Shown here piece after piece: positions 49,966 through 61,025 of a stretch of 64,000 bases of DNA. Within the stretch, counting starts at the first letter, position 1. Every line of letters begins with the position of its first letter. Made by a program: the position numbers and the translations under genes. This stretch comes from Ahaetulla prasina (lineage: Eukaryota > Chordata > Lepidosauria > Squamata > Colubridae): assembly GCF_028640845.1 (NCBI RefSeq), contig NC_080540.1, positions 94,414,061-94,478,060 of the forward strand, written 5' to 3'. The notes beneath the pieces were generated by a model that was not told where the DNA came from, ran no database searches, and worked only from the letters and a program-made list of their open reading frames with translations.

Positions 49966-51689
49966 AAGACAGAGACTGTTTATTAAAGATATACAACAGA
50001 CAATAACCTGAATATTAATACAACGTGCTATATTCAGATGCTTTTGTGAACCACAGGTCACTTCAGCTCATAATAAGTAAATTGTTGAATTAGCTGAGGT
50101 AGTCATCCCTCTGGACACGCTACTGCCATTGACTACTCAACCACGGTGGCATCTGGGAATGAAGTACCTGGTGGGCTATACCTAATGCAGTCACTGGATA
50201 TATCCCACTTTCTGGATATAATAGAACCTTGTGGACATTTGGCGCTTTGTATTGAATGAGAACAAGAACCTTAGAGATTTGTGATAAGGCTGTGATTTAC
50301 CTCTGTGCTTGGACTGAAATAAAAAACATGAGCTGAGCTGTTTTCGGCACAAAGTCATGGAGATTGTTTCCCATCCCAAGCTAGAAAATACCCTTTTCCA
50401 AATTCCCTTCCATTCACTTTTTCGTGTTTCAGCAGAATATTTCAAAGGTTGTAAACAGACCTTGTTTTCAAGGTACAAATGAAAGCTCTCCAGATTCACA
50501 TTTCTAATCCCAGAGATGTGTCTCAGGGATATCCCTGAAGAGGACTATATTGAAGGAAGGTAGACTTGCAGAATCAAATTCCACATCACCAGAACTTGAA
50601 GATCCACAACCATCATCTAGAGACCAAATCTCTAAATTAACCTTGCCTGGTATAACATTCTTTGGAGGTCTTAAAGAGGCATTTTCAAAACCTTGGTTGT
50701 AATCCAAACATATCAAGAGACCCTCAGATTAGGAAAGGGTGCCCTGAATCCTTTTTACAATCATGCCTTTCAAGTCAAAGGCTTGTTATATAGGTCTTTC
50801 AATCTCTACAATAGCACTAATCAACCCAGTCCTAATAAGACAAAGTCTCATTAAAGTTACCTAAGAAATTTGAATCATTCTTCTTCATCCTTTATCTCTG
50901 TTTAATTTGACAGTGTTTAAAAACCCTGGTTTTAGCCAACAGGAGCTGCAAACGTTATATGTTAATATAATATGTTAATATTATATGTTAATATATGTTA
51001 ATTATCATATGTTAATAAGTTTGCAAATTTAAAAGACAGAAGACTTCTTTTACCCAACAATTTTGGATTATTATAATGTTATTTGTCTTTGGGGGTGAGT
51101 TCAGTTTTATTAAATTCAAAAGGCAGCTCTTGGAAAGCACAGTTAACATTTTACTGAATTCCTTGTAGCTAGGTGGATCGATTGCATTAATTTCTTGCTT
51201 AAAAAGAAAAGTCACTATAACTAAAAGAAGGAATCTTATTTTATTGTTACCCAACATTACTTTTGCCAAATTATGCATGGCTTTTCATGTCTGATAAATT
51301 GGACAATACATCTTTTCAGAAGAATTGAGAAAAGGATTGAATATTGGTTCAAAGCTGGTAAAAATGCAACATGTCATAGAGGAAATTGGAAGCTTGGTTA
51401 AACTAAAAGATGCTTATTTTAATATCAAGAACATGTTTTGCTGTACAATTAGATCCATTCAGCAATCTAAAATTTCCATATTCTACAAGGCCTTGCTTGT
51501 TTTTTTTAGTGCGTGAATCAGGCCTAAAATACTTTTTTTTTCTAACACAGATTCAGCTCAAGATTTTCTCTTTTTTTAGTGAAGACATTAAGCAGGAGAG
51601 AATAAGGGAATAAGGCTAATGCTTATTGATATATATCAAGAAGCAGCTCCTTTGCCCATTATATTTTCAAGCCTCCCTCCCTTTCTCGT

Positions 51690-51755
51690 CCTTCCTTCCT
51701 TCCTTCCTTCCTTCCTTCCTTCCTTCCTTCCTTCCTTCCTTCCTTCCTTCCTTCC
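51690..51755. repeat. (CTTC)n microsatellite
   Basis: About sixteen CTTC units. Confidence 0.95.
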
Positions 51756-52997
51756 AGAAAAACTGCTTTCCAAATTCAAAGCATAAATATTTGAACATGG
51801 TGCTTTCTGAAAAGAAAAGTCAGCTGAGACTTCCTTCCTATGGAAAAGTCAGAGTCTGAAATGGCAGATTCAGCACTCTTTACAATACTCCTACAAACAG
51901 CCATTTTTAATTCATTCTAGAACTATCATGCCTGAACAGAGTCAGGAGGAACAAAATCCTTGCCTACAGGCATGACTGAAGATGAATGATGAACAAGTGG
52001 AAGTAACTATCAAGGAAAATCCACTCCAGGGCTACTTCTCAGGGAAGAAGTGGTTACTTTGGGCTTGGCCAGGGAGAGGACAGACATTTTGGTATTGCTT
52101 CAGATTGTTGTCCACATCGTAAAAGAGATGTGAATGAAAAATATTAGGGAGAAGGATTATTGTCCCTGATCTCTGAGTTCCATATATGCATTAATGAGAG
52201 TTTAGGTGAATAAAACCTTTGCCCACAAACAAAATGCTTGCTTATACATTAGGAAAGCCATAACTGATACCTGGACTAGGGATATGCTACAATGTTGATT
52301 CACCTTTAAATGAAACATACTGTTCAGAAATATTGTGAAGCAAAGAGCCCTTCTCTGTTCCACAGCAGTAAAGCAATGTAGCTGCACCATTCTAATAATA
52401 TAAAAAAGATACTATATATGCCAAATGTAGCCTACTCTATATCCCAAGAAATCTTACATCATTCTCTTTTTCAAGTACTAAACTTATTGCTACCAAGTTT
52501 AGCCTAGGAAAATCGAAGGAGCCACTAGAGGGCAGCAAAGGTTTTTCTGTATCTCTGGTCCCATTCAGAGGCCATCTGGATTTTAGCAGCCAAGTTCTGG
52601 CAGGTCTAGCTAAATAGGGCTGGCTGGTGCCAGCAAGAAGTTCAAACACTTCTAGCTCAACCTGGTTGCTAGGCAACATCAATGTAGAACTGTTAATTCA
52701 GGAAATGTAGTCAAATTGGTGCAACTGTAAAAATTGCAAGTAGCAAAATAATACTTCCAAATTAAAACAAAGTGAGATAATATCATGCTATTGGGATCAA
52801 AGTTAAATGTAATATTTCATACAAAAAAAGTGACCCTGTTCTTTTCTTTAAGCACTTGCTTTTATGAAGAAATTTACTTCTCTTGATGGTGTAATGAAGA
52901 ACAAAAAAGAAAATCCATGCCACAGTTCTCTGAACTGTGTCATGTAAAGAGTAGATATTAAAAATTCGCTATCAATCAATGCTGTGTGGTATTTAAC

Positions 52998-53042
52998 ATA
53001 ACATAATAACAGAGTTGGAAAGGACCTTGGAGGCCTTTCACA
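52998..53042 (-). mobile_element. CR1 tail stub
   Basis: AATAACAGAGTTGGAAAGGA then CCTTGGAGGCCTTTC is the CR1 terminus only. Confidence 0.65.
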
Positions 53043-53204
53043 TCTTCGTCTATGAGGCAGTATGAAAAAGAGTACATTTTATATCTGAAAAGTGAAATAA
53101 AACTGCACCAAGTGATTGAATGTCAGGTAACAGGCAAGTAAGAAAAATACAATGGGGTCCAATGCATCTGAAACAAACAACCCATACTTCAAATTAAATT
53201 TCAT

Positions 53205-53342
53205 CTCTTAAAATTTGTATATTGTAAAATTTGTCTTAATTTGTATATTGTTTTGTTTTTATTCTGGCTGTACACTGCCCTGAGTCCTTCAGGAGAAGGG
53301 TGGTATAAAAATCTAAATAATAAATAAATAAATAAATAAAAT
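53205..53342 (+). mobile_element. LINE-type 3' end fragment
   Basis: TACACTGCCCTGAGTCCTTC then GGAGAAGGGTGGTATAAAAA and a TAAATAAATAAATA tail, the same ending as at 35530-35612. Confidence 0.65.
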
Positions 53343-54625
53343 CTAGTGAGGGGAATATGGAATATGCTTATTACCAAAGTGAGAGAGTGGTTATTGTTGA
53401 GCCTTACCCATGCCAGCTGTGAGAGTTATCGTTTCCATGCCCATATAGGCTGCAGTTAGGCAGGTAGCAGCTTTACCTCTGTAGATTGGAAGGCCCATCC
53501 TTTGCTTCTGCCAATTACTTCCCTTTAGCCAATGGAAAGTGATGGCATGCAGCGGCTAATCTGAGATTACCTTTTTTGCAGTCATTACTGGCTAGTTCAC
53601 TATGTTTTTCAGGTCCTTTTGAAAGAAAAAATAAACTGAAAAAAATAAATCAGGGGCGACATCCACTTCCAAAAAAAAGCATCTAGGTAACAAAATGCTG
53701 GAAGTGCTAGTTCAAAATATTTCTCTCCAAAATTATCGCAGATAATGTGAAATTGTAGATTAAATGATCAAGTCTTGTGATTTTATCGGTAGACTAAATA
53801 GCTTCTTGAGTGATTTTGTACCAATCACCATCTCTTAGCCCAACCCAATTCATAGGGGGGGTGGTTTCGGGAAAAATAGGAGAAGGATGAAGGGGTTTTA
53901 GATATGTTTGCCACCCTGAGTTATTTATAGAAAAAATAATAAAGGTGAAATTGCAATAAAATAATTCCTGTGTTGATAAAGAAGATTTCTCTTAAGAAGG
54001 ATTTAAGGCCCATATTCAAACTGGGCTGGTCAATGCATGCTTTCAAGTACCGTATATACTCGAGTATAAGCCGAGTTTTTCAGCACGTTTTTTGTGCTGA
54101 AAAACGTCCTAAACTTATACTCGAGTCATCTTCGGGAACCCGCACAGGAGGGGTACGAGCGGACTCCATGGGAGGGGCGGGAGGCGGGCCCGCCGAGGTC
54201 TCGCGGGATTTGTCGCCCCAGGCCGGCCCCATTCCCGTGTCTGGTGGGCGGACGGCGCAAACTTGGCGGACTGTGCATTGGCGCGGGAAGCCCTGGTGGT
54301 CCAGTGAGAGGGCTGGGCAGGGCCGCCAGCCTTCTCGGCTGAGGAGGAGGTTTCCCGACCGCGAGCTTCGCCGCGCGAGCCACCCCAAAGGCCAGAAGAA
54401 AAGGTCATTCCATCGGAGTAATGGAGCGAAGGCTCCTTCCTCTCCCGCCTTACCCATGCTGTGCGAGCCCGGCTGGGCTGCAACCCCGCCGCCGCCGCTC
54501 CTTCCTCAGCCTCCCGGGGCTCGCGCTCTAGCAGCCGCCAAGCTCAGGCCGGACTCGGCAGCTCCCCATCAGCACTCGCACGGCGCGATTCGGGCAGGAG
54601 GAGTCGGGCTCGCTCTGTGGCGGTG

Positions 54626-55249
54626 GCGGGGAAGCCCTGGCGGTGCAGTCCTTCTCGGCTGAGGGAGGGAGGGTTTTCCCCCCCTCTTCTCTCTCCCGTT
54701 GCGCCTGAACATCTGCCTAGCAACAATGACGACAGGAGAACCTTTTTCTACTGGTTGAGCTTGGCCATCGCGGCTTGCTCTGAGTTGCTGCATTGTTTGT
54801 TCACCGGGCGTCTCAATTTGCAAGCGGGCAGGTTTGAGGTCGGGCGGATGGCGCTGCGCTCTGCGCCGCCGCGAGCCACCCAAAGGCCAGAAGAAAAGGT
54901 CATTCCATCGGAGTAATGGGCGAAGGCTCCTTCCGGAGAGGAAGGAGCCTCGCCCATTACTCGATGGAATGACCTTTCTTCTGGCCTTTGGGTGGCTCGC
55001 GGCGGCGCAGAGCGCAGCGCCATCCCGCCCGCGACCCTCAAACTCGCGTTCCGCTTTCTGGTAAATTGAGACGCCCGGTGAACAAACAATGCAGCAACTC
55101 AGAGCAAGCCATTGGCCAAGCTCAACCAGTAGAAAAAGGTTCTCCCGTGTCGCCATTGTTGCTAGGCAGATGTTCAGGCGCAACGGGAGAGAGAAGAGGG
55201 GGAAACCTCCTCCTCAGCCGAGAAGGACTGCACCGCCAGGCTTCCCCGC
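54626..55249. repeat. Large imperfect palindrome (two ~310-bp arms)
   Basis: The arms meet at 54935-54939 with a 5-nt loop between GGCTCCTTCC and GGAAGGAGCC. They pair outward through the CATTCCATCG region, the TTGTTTGTTCACCGGGCGTC region and GCGGGGAAGCC. They differ by many single-base indels, often in homopolymers. A further direct copy of part of the left arm lies at 54279-54443. Confidence 0.88.
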
Positions 55250-55472
55250 GCCAATGCATAGCCTGGCGGGAGTTACTGCAGCTCACCGGCTCCGCCCCAA
55301 CTGGTGGTGTTGGGGCAGCAGCTGCCGCTTTCTAGCAAAAGGTCGCTCGCCCAAAACTCCTCGCCTTCTCCTGGGAAGGGCTGGATGGCTAGCCGGGAAG
55401 GGTTGAATAAGCAAGCCAACCTCCCTCCCTCCCTCCCTCCTCTCCCCCGCAAGCGAAAGAGCGTTTTCCCGT

Positions 55473-55670
55473 TGGAAGAGAGAGAGAGAGAAAGGAGGGG
55501 CCGTTCCTCCTTCTTTCATTCTTTCTTCTCCTCCGTGCTTCAGAAGCTGGGCGTGTGTGCGCGCCTAGTCCCCTTCTGTTCCGTGGCGCTGGAAGAGAGA
55601 GAGAGAGAAAGGAGGGGCCGTTCCTCCCCTTCTTTCATTCTTTCTTCTCCCTCCGTGCTTCACCGTGCTG
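55473..55670. repeat. 78-bp unit repeated about 118 bp apart
   Basis: GGAAGAGAGAGAGAGAGAAA then GGAGGGGCCGTTCCTCC occurs at 55473 and 55591, and the similarity runs on through TTTCATTCTTTCTTCTCC. Confidence 0.85.
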
Positions 55671-55876
55671 GGCGACCTGGAGCAGCTGCTCTTCAGCCAG
55701 ATGCTCGGTGGGTCAGCCCGTCCCCTTCCTTCCGTGGGGTCTGCCTTGCTGGTGAAGGTTATTGGGGCTTTTGAGCAAGGGAGGAGGAGCGAGCACCGCC
55801 TTCGCGCTGGCATTCCGGGATTTCCCTTTGTTTAGAGCTGGGAATCCTCCTTCCCCTTTGCACTCCCTCCCTCCTC

Positions 55877-55877
<1 letters not shown>

Positions 55878-55912
<35 letters not shown>
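55878..55912. repeat. (CT)n(CA)n microsatellite
   Basis: A CT run passes directly into a CA run. Confidence 0.9.
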
Positions 55913-55913
<1 letters not shown>

Positions 55914-56430
55914 GACTTCTAAAGTCGATTGGCACAATGCTAAGCAAACACAGCAGTGGGTCAAGGGTGAAGGGCTAGGAACCTGGCAGGTGAAAGGTTG
56001 AGCGACATGAAGGCAAAGACCACAATTGTTTTAAGAAAGAAGCTTTAGCAGGAGGGGATGGGAGGGTGTTTTAAGTTTTGGCAAACAGCCAGGCCAACTG
56101 TATTGGAGAAGGTCACACAACTGGCCTTAACATTTTAGCTGCTGTCTTTTCCTCACACTTGGGTTTAATGATATTAGAGATCCTTATTGCCCTGCCAAAA
56201 AAAAAAAAGAGCCACCCCAACGTCTATGAAAATTAACCTTCTCTGCCAAGAGACACTGTGCAGGGTATTTTCACTATTGGTGTGCATACAGGCTTAGATT
56301 TGTGCTGGGTTCTTAGTGCTTAGAGCACTGACCTTCAGAGGCACCCTGGTCCCTTGGAAGCTAAAGGAGGACTCATTTTCATGCTTGCAGTTGTATTGTC
56401 AATTTCTGTGAGACAATGTTGTTGAAGTAA

Positions 56431-56536
56431 CTCACTCACTCATTCATTCATTCATTCATTCATTCCTTGTGTGTCCAATCACACTTAGCCAATAAAAATT
56501 CTATTCTATTCTATTCTATTCATTCATTCATTCATT
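56431..56536 (+). repeat. (CATT)n and (TATTC)n around a LINE tail
   Basis: CATT units, then an L2-like 3' end (TGTGTCCAATCACACTTAGC, CAATAAAAATTC), then TATTC and CATT units. Confidence 0.8.
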
Positions 56537-56965
56537 TTATTTTGTCAAATACATATTAAATAATTATATAAATATAAGCATGAATTGAATACATAAAAGG
56601 AATACAACTAAAGGGAACATTAGGACAGGGACGGTAGGCACGCTGGTGCTCTTATGCACGCCCCTTACAGACCTCTTAGGAATGGGGTGAGGTCAATACT
56701 AGATAGTCTTTGGTTAAGGCTTTGGGGATTTTGGGAAGAGACCAGAGTCAGGTAGCACATTCAGGCATTAACAACTCTGTTACTGAAGTCACATTTTCTG
56801 CAATCTAGATTGGAGAGGTTCACTTTTAAGTTTGAATCTATTGTGTTCTCGTGTATTGTTGTGGTTGAAGCTGAAGTAGTCATTGATAGGAAGTACATTG
56901 TAGCAGATAATTTTATGAGCTATGCTCAGGTCATACCAAAGGTGGCGTAGTTCTAAATTTTCTAA
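56537..56965 (-). mobile_element. L2/CR1-group LINE 3' fragment
   Basis: The same family as 11728-12640: GGACAGGGACGGTAGGCAC and CCCCTTACAGACCTCTTAGG. It is truncated at TCTAAATTTTCTAAA, where the longer copy at 11728-12640 continues. Confidence 0.78.
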
Positions 56966-57206
56966 AGCTGGGAATCCTCCTTCCCCCTTTTGCACTTTTA
57001 TTGTTTTTCGTTCAAATAAATATTCATGTTATTTTACTTGGCTCTATCTTTATTTTTTACATTGACCAGTAGCTGCCTCATTTCCCACCCTCGGCTTATA
57101 CTCGAGTCAATAGTTTTTCCCAGTTTTTGTGGTAAAATTAGGTGCCTCGGCTTATATTCGGATCGGCTTATACTCGAGTATATACGGTATATGTCACACC
57201 GTAAGT

Positions 57207-57388
57207 CAGTGGTGTATTAACCATTAAGCAGACTAAGCACGTGCTTAGGCCACCAGGCCCAAAGGGGGCACCACAAAGTTGAGAAAGAAAGAAAAAATGA
57301 ATGAAGTTTGTACGGTATGTACAAAGGATGGGGGCATCAAGATTTGTCAGTGCTTAGAGCACCAGTGAGCCTTTATCCGCCATTAGTA
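57207..57388. mobile_element. Possible decayed hAT-like element
   Basis: CAGTGGTGTATTAACCATTA at the left and GAGCCTTTATCCGCCATTAG at the right look like related termini around a GCTTAGGCCACC body. No clear target duplication is seen. Confidence 0.4.
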
Positions 57389-57469
57389 AGATAGGTATAC
57401 TTACCAAAGGACAATTCACTTTTTATCCAGATTTACAGCCTGGATTACTCTCCCTTTCCTAAATTAAAT

Positions 57470-57660
57470 CTATCTATTTGGGGCTATATAGTAGAGAGGG
57501 TTTTTGCTGATAGCCACAAATGTGAGGCAATGCTTTCTACAGAGGGGCCTTCTGAATCATGCTCCTCCATGTCTGGAGCAGCCTTTCCCTTGATTGTATA
57601 CTCTTCCCGCCCCTGTGCAAATTTTTCAAGAGAGACGTTTAAAGTCTGTGTTACCTGATT
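57470..57660 (+). repeat. LINE C-terminal fragment
   Basis: Sequence encoding phrases close to LWSSLSLDC and a segment with AGAGACGTTTAAAGTCTGTG resembles the end of CR1/L2-type ORF2. It is frame-broken. Confidence 0.4.
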
Positions 57661-58548
57661 GATGAACCTCCAAGACCTTGTTATGTTACTGATTGCTTAT
57701 AATTTTAACTTTATGTTGTTATTTGTAAGCTACTCAAAATCTCAGAAATGGAGCAGCATTATGTATTTGTTTGCTTATATGCTTGTTTATAACATTAATA
57801 ACCATCCCATTCAGCTGAGGCTAAGGCTCTCTGGAAGCAGCTTTTAGTGTTTATAGAAAGCTAAGAGAGATGAGACTGCACCTGCTTCTGGACAAATCAT
57901 TTCCAAAAAGTGGGGATTACCACAGAGACCGTCTGGCACTTAGTCTACCCCCCGGGTATTTTTCATGGGGGAGTGGCATTCTTGTCTAGATGACCAGACT
58001 GAACAGACAGATTCAATTCTGGGAAGAAGTTGTCTAATATATCCGAATACTGTGGGATAACAGTGTGATAATCAGCACTTTAGATTGATTTGGCTCTTCA
58101 TAAAAACAGGACAAAGGCAAGCTCACTATTGAAATGCACTGTATTACCTCACAGTGCATTTCTGGATGGTCTACATCTTTTTTTCAATTCATTTCATTTC
58201 AGCAGTCCATTCAACGAAAGGTGGTAGCTTTCCAGAGTTCACATATTATACAAAGTGTTGGTTTCTGGATGCTGAAATAAGACACGATGACTGGACTTCT
58301 ACATAAGACTAAAGCCTAAACTGTAGAATAGAAACCACTTTATTGAGGTTCACCAAACTCACAAAATGGCTTTACCAAAATTTGCTGGCAACATCAAGTT
58401 TGGAGGTCTCTTTTGTTTAAATTCTCAAGATTAAATATTTTTTTAATGTTGCTTTATTAGCACCACCTCAGCTCGAAACAATGATTGGTTGGTGATGTAT
58501 TCCCAGCTCAGACCCAAATAGCTAATTAAGATTTCATTTTATCTTTAG

Positions 58549-58744
58549 GGTAGAAGAAAGCTTTAAAACTTTATTCTGGTCCATATTTGGCTTGTCTGAG
58601 GTAATATCAGTGGTGCTGAAATATGATCACAAATTTATTGAGAATATTGGATATGTGCTCTATGGGGTTTATAACGTCACCATGGTGGTTGTCCTCCTCA
58701 ACATGTTAATAGCCATGATCAACAATTCTTATCAGGAAATTGAG
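58549..58744 (+). CDS. TRPC7: TRPC7 exon: pore helix, selectivity region, S6
   Basis: 196 nt: one base completes the split threonine, then 65 codons end in phase 0. The acceptor is ATCTTTAG and the donor is [21 protein letters not shown] holds the LFW pore motif conserved in TRPC channels, followed by [21 protein letters not shown]6 is [20 protein letters not shown] and ends NNSYQEIE, which leads into the TRP helix. NNSYQEIE, against NSSYQEIE in TRPC3/6 as recalled, again favours TRPC7. This exon is separated from the previous one by 13.6 kb of repeat-rich intron. Confidence 0.96.
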
Positions 58745-59613
58745 GTAAGAGTGATCTATCACTTTAATATATCAAAATATTGTGTAAAAAGTAGAGCATT
58801 AATTAAGGGATAGAAACACCTTAAAAAAATCTTGATAGTAATCTTGATAGTAATGCTAATTAACCTTTGAATTTGAATATGCAGTTGTTTAAGGGTTGGT
58901 TACTTATTATGTAAATAATGATTGCCATCCTGAAAATTCAATTCAAAATTCAATTCAAAAACGGAACACCAATTAGGAATCTCTTGCAGAGACTTCATTT
59001 TTAGTTCTGATTGTTTTCCAAGTCCATCAGACAATGGCGCTTTTCTGGTTCATGGTCTTTTTATATCAGAAGCCTAGGAACTTAATTAACTTGGCTTCAA
59101 TTCATTTCAGGGATACTCAGTGGAAAAAGTAATTTGAAAGTAAGGAAACAGAAGAAAAATGCCATTTAAATTAATATAGGAATCATTTTTTGTATATCCT
59201 TATTCAGTGTACTGCATGGTCCTTGGCTAATTTTAATTTAACTGAAAAATTAATTTGTTTGTACACTGTTATATCCAAGGCCATTAAAGTTAGACTTATA
59301 TTGTAATCATAAAGGACATTTTGAGAATTTAGATCTTTTTTTCCAGTGACCCTAGGTAAATAGAGCATCTACAAGTAATGCTTCTATACAGGGTCAGGTC
59401 ATGATAAAGGAAAAGTATTGAATTTTTCTGTGTGGCTTATTTCAAAAGAAAATTAGAATCAATGATCTTACAAAGGATGACTTTGGGGCAAAACATTTTA
59501 ATAGCTTGAAAAACCAAATGCAGCTCTTGAAATCTGTAAAAATAACAATGAAGCTTGTACCTTCTCAAAAACTAATCTTTTAAGTTAAATCAGTTCTTCT
59601 ATTCCTTTTGCAG
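58745..59613 (+). other. Short TRPC7 intron
   Basis: This 869-bp intron between the S6 exon and the TRP-helix exon starts GTAAGA and ends TTTTGCAG. It is AT-rich, and I see no repeat or other feature in it. Confidence 0.88.
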
Positions 59614-59835
59614 GAAGATGCAGATGTGGAGTGGAAATTTGCACGTGCTAAACTCTGGCTTTCCTATTTTGATGAGGGAAGAACTCTACCTGCTCCTTTT
59701 AATCTAGTGCCAAGCCCTAAGTCATTTTATTATCTCATAATGAGAATAAAAATGTGCCTCATAAAACTCTGCAAATCTAAGGCCAAAAACTGTGAAAATG
59801 ATCTTGAGATGGGAATGCTGAATTCCAAGCTACGA
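59614..59835 (+). CDS. TRPC7: TRPC7 exon: TRP helix and proximal C-terminal tail
   Basis: 222 nt, 74 codons in phase 0 at both ends, with CTTTTGCAG acceptor and GTAAGT donor. It starts [20 protein letters not shown], containing the TRP box EWKFAR and the TRP helix that lies along the membrane and couples to gating. It continues with [20 protein letters not shown] and a lysine/cysteine-rich run, [17 protein letters not shown], that is distinctive of TRPC7. The exon ends [10 protein letters not shown]. The calmodulin/IP3-receptor-binding and coiled-coil exons that should follow were not found before base 64000, so the gene is cut by the window edge. Confidence 0.95.
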
Positions 59836-60362
59836 GTAAGTCAGTCATTTTTAATTTATTTCTCAATATAAGTATTTATTTCTTCAAATGGCATATTGAA
59901 GGCATACAATTTCAACCCTATGCTGCTAGTCACTGGCATGAGAAATTTTGTTACAATTAAGATCGCCACTGTAAAAAGAACATTTTGGTCTCAGAAGCTG
60001 CAGGAAACAAGACTGATAACATGACTGCAGTGGAGTTGGCAAAACATTTTTGGTCTGTTGAGAGAATACTTAATATGTTTAAGTACCGACCTTTCCTCCT
60101 AAACCTCGACACACACACACCCCTCAAGTAGAAAAATCAGTTCAATTTTGTGCATCCACATTGAAAGTGTTAAGAACAGAAATGCATGCAAGTCTTAAGG
60201 ATCAATTTTCATTTCACCCTTAAACCGTTACCTAGCTCCTCCAAAAACGCCAAAATGTTTGAATCCTTCTACTCCAAAAATGGCCTGGTGATTCCCAAAA
60301 GATGTTGAAAACTTCATGTTGTCCAAATTAGTATGATAAAAACGAATCCTAAAGGATTTCAA

Positions 60363-60380
60363 TTAGGGCTAGGGTTAGGG
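60363..60380 (+). repeat. Telomere-like TTAGGG triplet
   Basis: TTAGGGCTAGGGTTAGGG is three units with one change. Confidence 0.6.
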
Positions 60381-60481
60381 TGAGAGTTAACATTATGCAA
60401 GTATTCAACAATCCAAGAGAGTAAATAGCATATACATACCTGACAGTTGTTATAGAATCTATGTGCAATATCACAAGATGT

Positions 60482-60564
60482 TGAAGAGAAGAGAAGAGAA
60501 GAGAAGAGAAGAGAAGAGAAGAGAAGAGAAGAGAAGAGAAGAGAAGAGAAGAGAAGAGAAGAGT
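60482..60564. repeat. (GAGAA)n microsatellite at CR1 3' end
   Basis: About sixteen pentamer units, a homopurine tract, adjoin a CR1 tail. Confidence 0.95.
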
Positions 60565-61025
60565 AGAGTTGGAAGGGACCTTGGAGGCCTTCTATCCAGT
60601 GGTGGGATTCAGCCAGTTCGCACCACTTCAGGAGAACCGGTTGTTAACTTTCTGAGCAATTTGGTGAACTGGTTGTTGGAAGAAAGCATTAGTGCAGAGA
60701 ACTGGTTGTTAAATTACTTGCATCCCACCACTGCTTCTATCTAGTCCAACCCCCTGCTTAGGCAGGAAACCCTACACCACTTCAGACAAATGGTTATCTG
60801 ATCTCTTCTTAAAAACTTCCAGTTTTGGAGCATTTACAACTTCTGGAGGCAAGTTGTTCCACTTATTGATTGTTCTAACTGTCAGGAAATTTCTCCTTAG
60901 TTCTAAGTTGCTTCTCTCCTTGCTTAGTTTCCACCCATTGCTTCTTGTCCTGCCCTCAGGTGCTTAGGAGAATAGAATATTCTCCTCTTTGGAGAATAGC
61001 TTGACTCCTTTGTGGCAGCCCCTGC
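60565..61025 (-). mobile_element. CR1 LINE 3' end split by a hAT-like element
   Basis: GTTGGAAGGGACCTTGGAGG continues after the insertion with TCTAGTCCAACCCCCTGC and onward to TTTGTGGCAGCCCCTG. It is the complement of the CR1 C-terminal coding end and 3' region. Confidence 0.88.
60597..60733 (+). mobile_element. 137-bp hAT-like element with perfect 8-bp duplication
   Basis: The ends are CAGTGGTGGGATTC and GCATCCCACCACTG. CTTCTATC at 60589-60596 and 60734-60741 is the target duplication. It is a reverse-complement match to 8665-8801 with only scattered substitutions. Confidence 0.93.

Larger units (their letters stand above)
54050..57187. mobile_element. 3.1-kb TIR element with GC-rich core
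   Basis: The left terminus CCGTATATACTCGAGTATAA and right terminus TTATACTCGAGTATATACGG are perfect over 20 bp, with TA on both sides (54048-54049, 57188-57189). The sub-terminal motif CGGCTTATACTCGAGT recurs near 57092 and 57165. The core (about 54130-55760) is strongly GC- and CpG-rich in an AT-rich intron. It also holds a large palindrome, a repeated 78-bp unit and, at 56520-56965, a LINE fragment. No transposase frame was recognised. The TA target suggests Tc1/mariner-like mobilisation. Confidence 0.75.

Noticed and set aside
49980..50500. Possible retroelement fragment with a 102-codon - strand frame
   Set aside because: No terminal features, motif or target duplication could be found, so no call is made.
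53970..55774. Many overlapping open frames of 60-230 codons in the GC-rich block
   Set aside because: They occur in all frames on both strands, have no recognisable domain and follow from low stop-codon density in GC-rich sequence; they also run through the palindrome.
60363..60380. Interstitial telomere site
   Set aside because: Only three units with one mismatch; too short to mean a fusion or telomere insertion.
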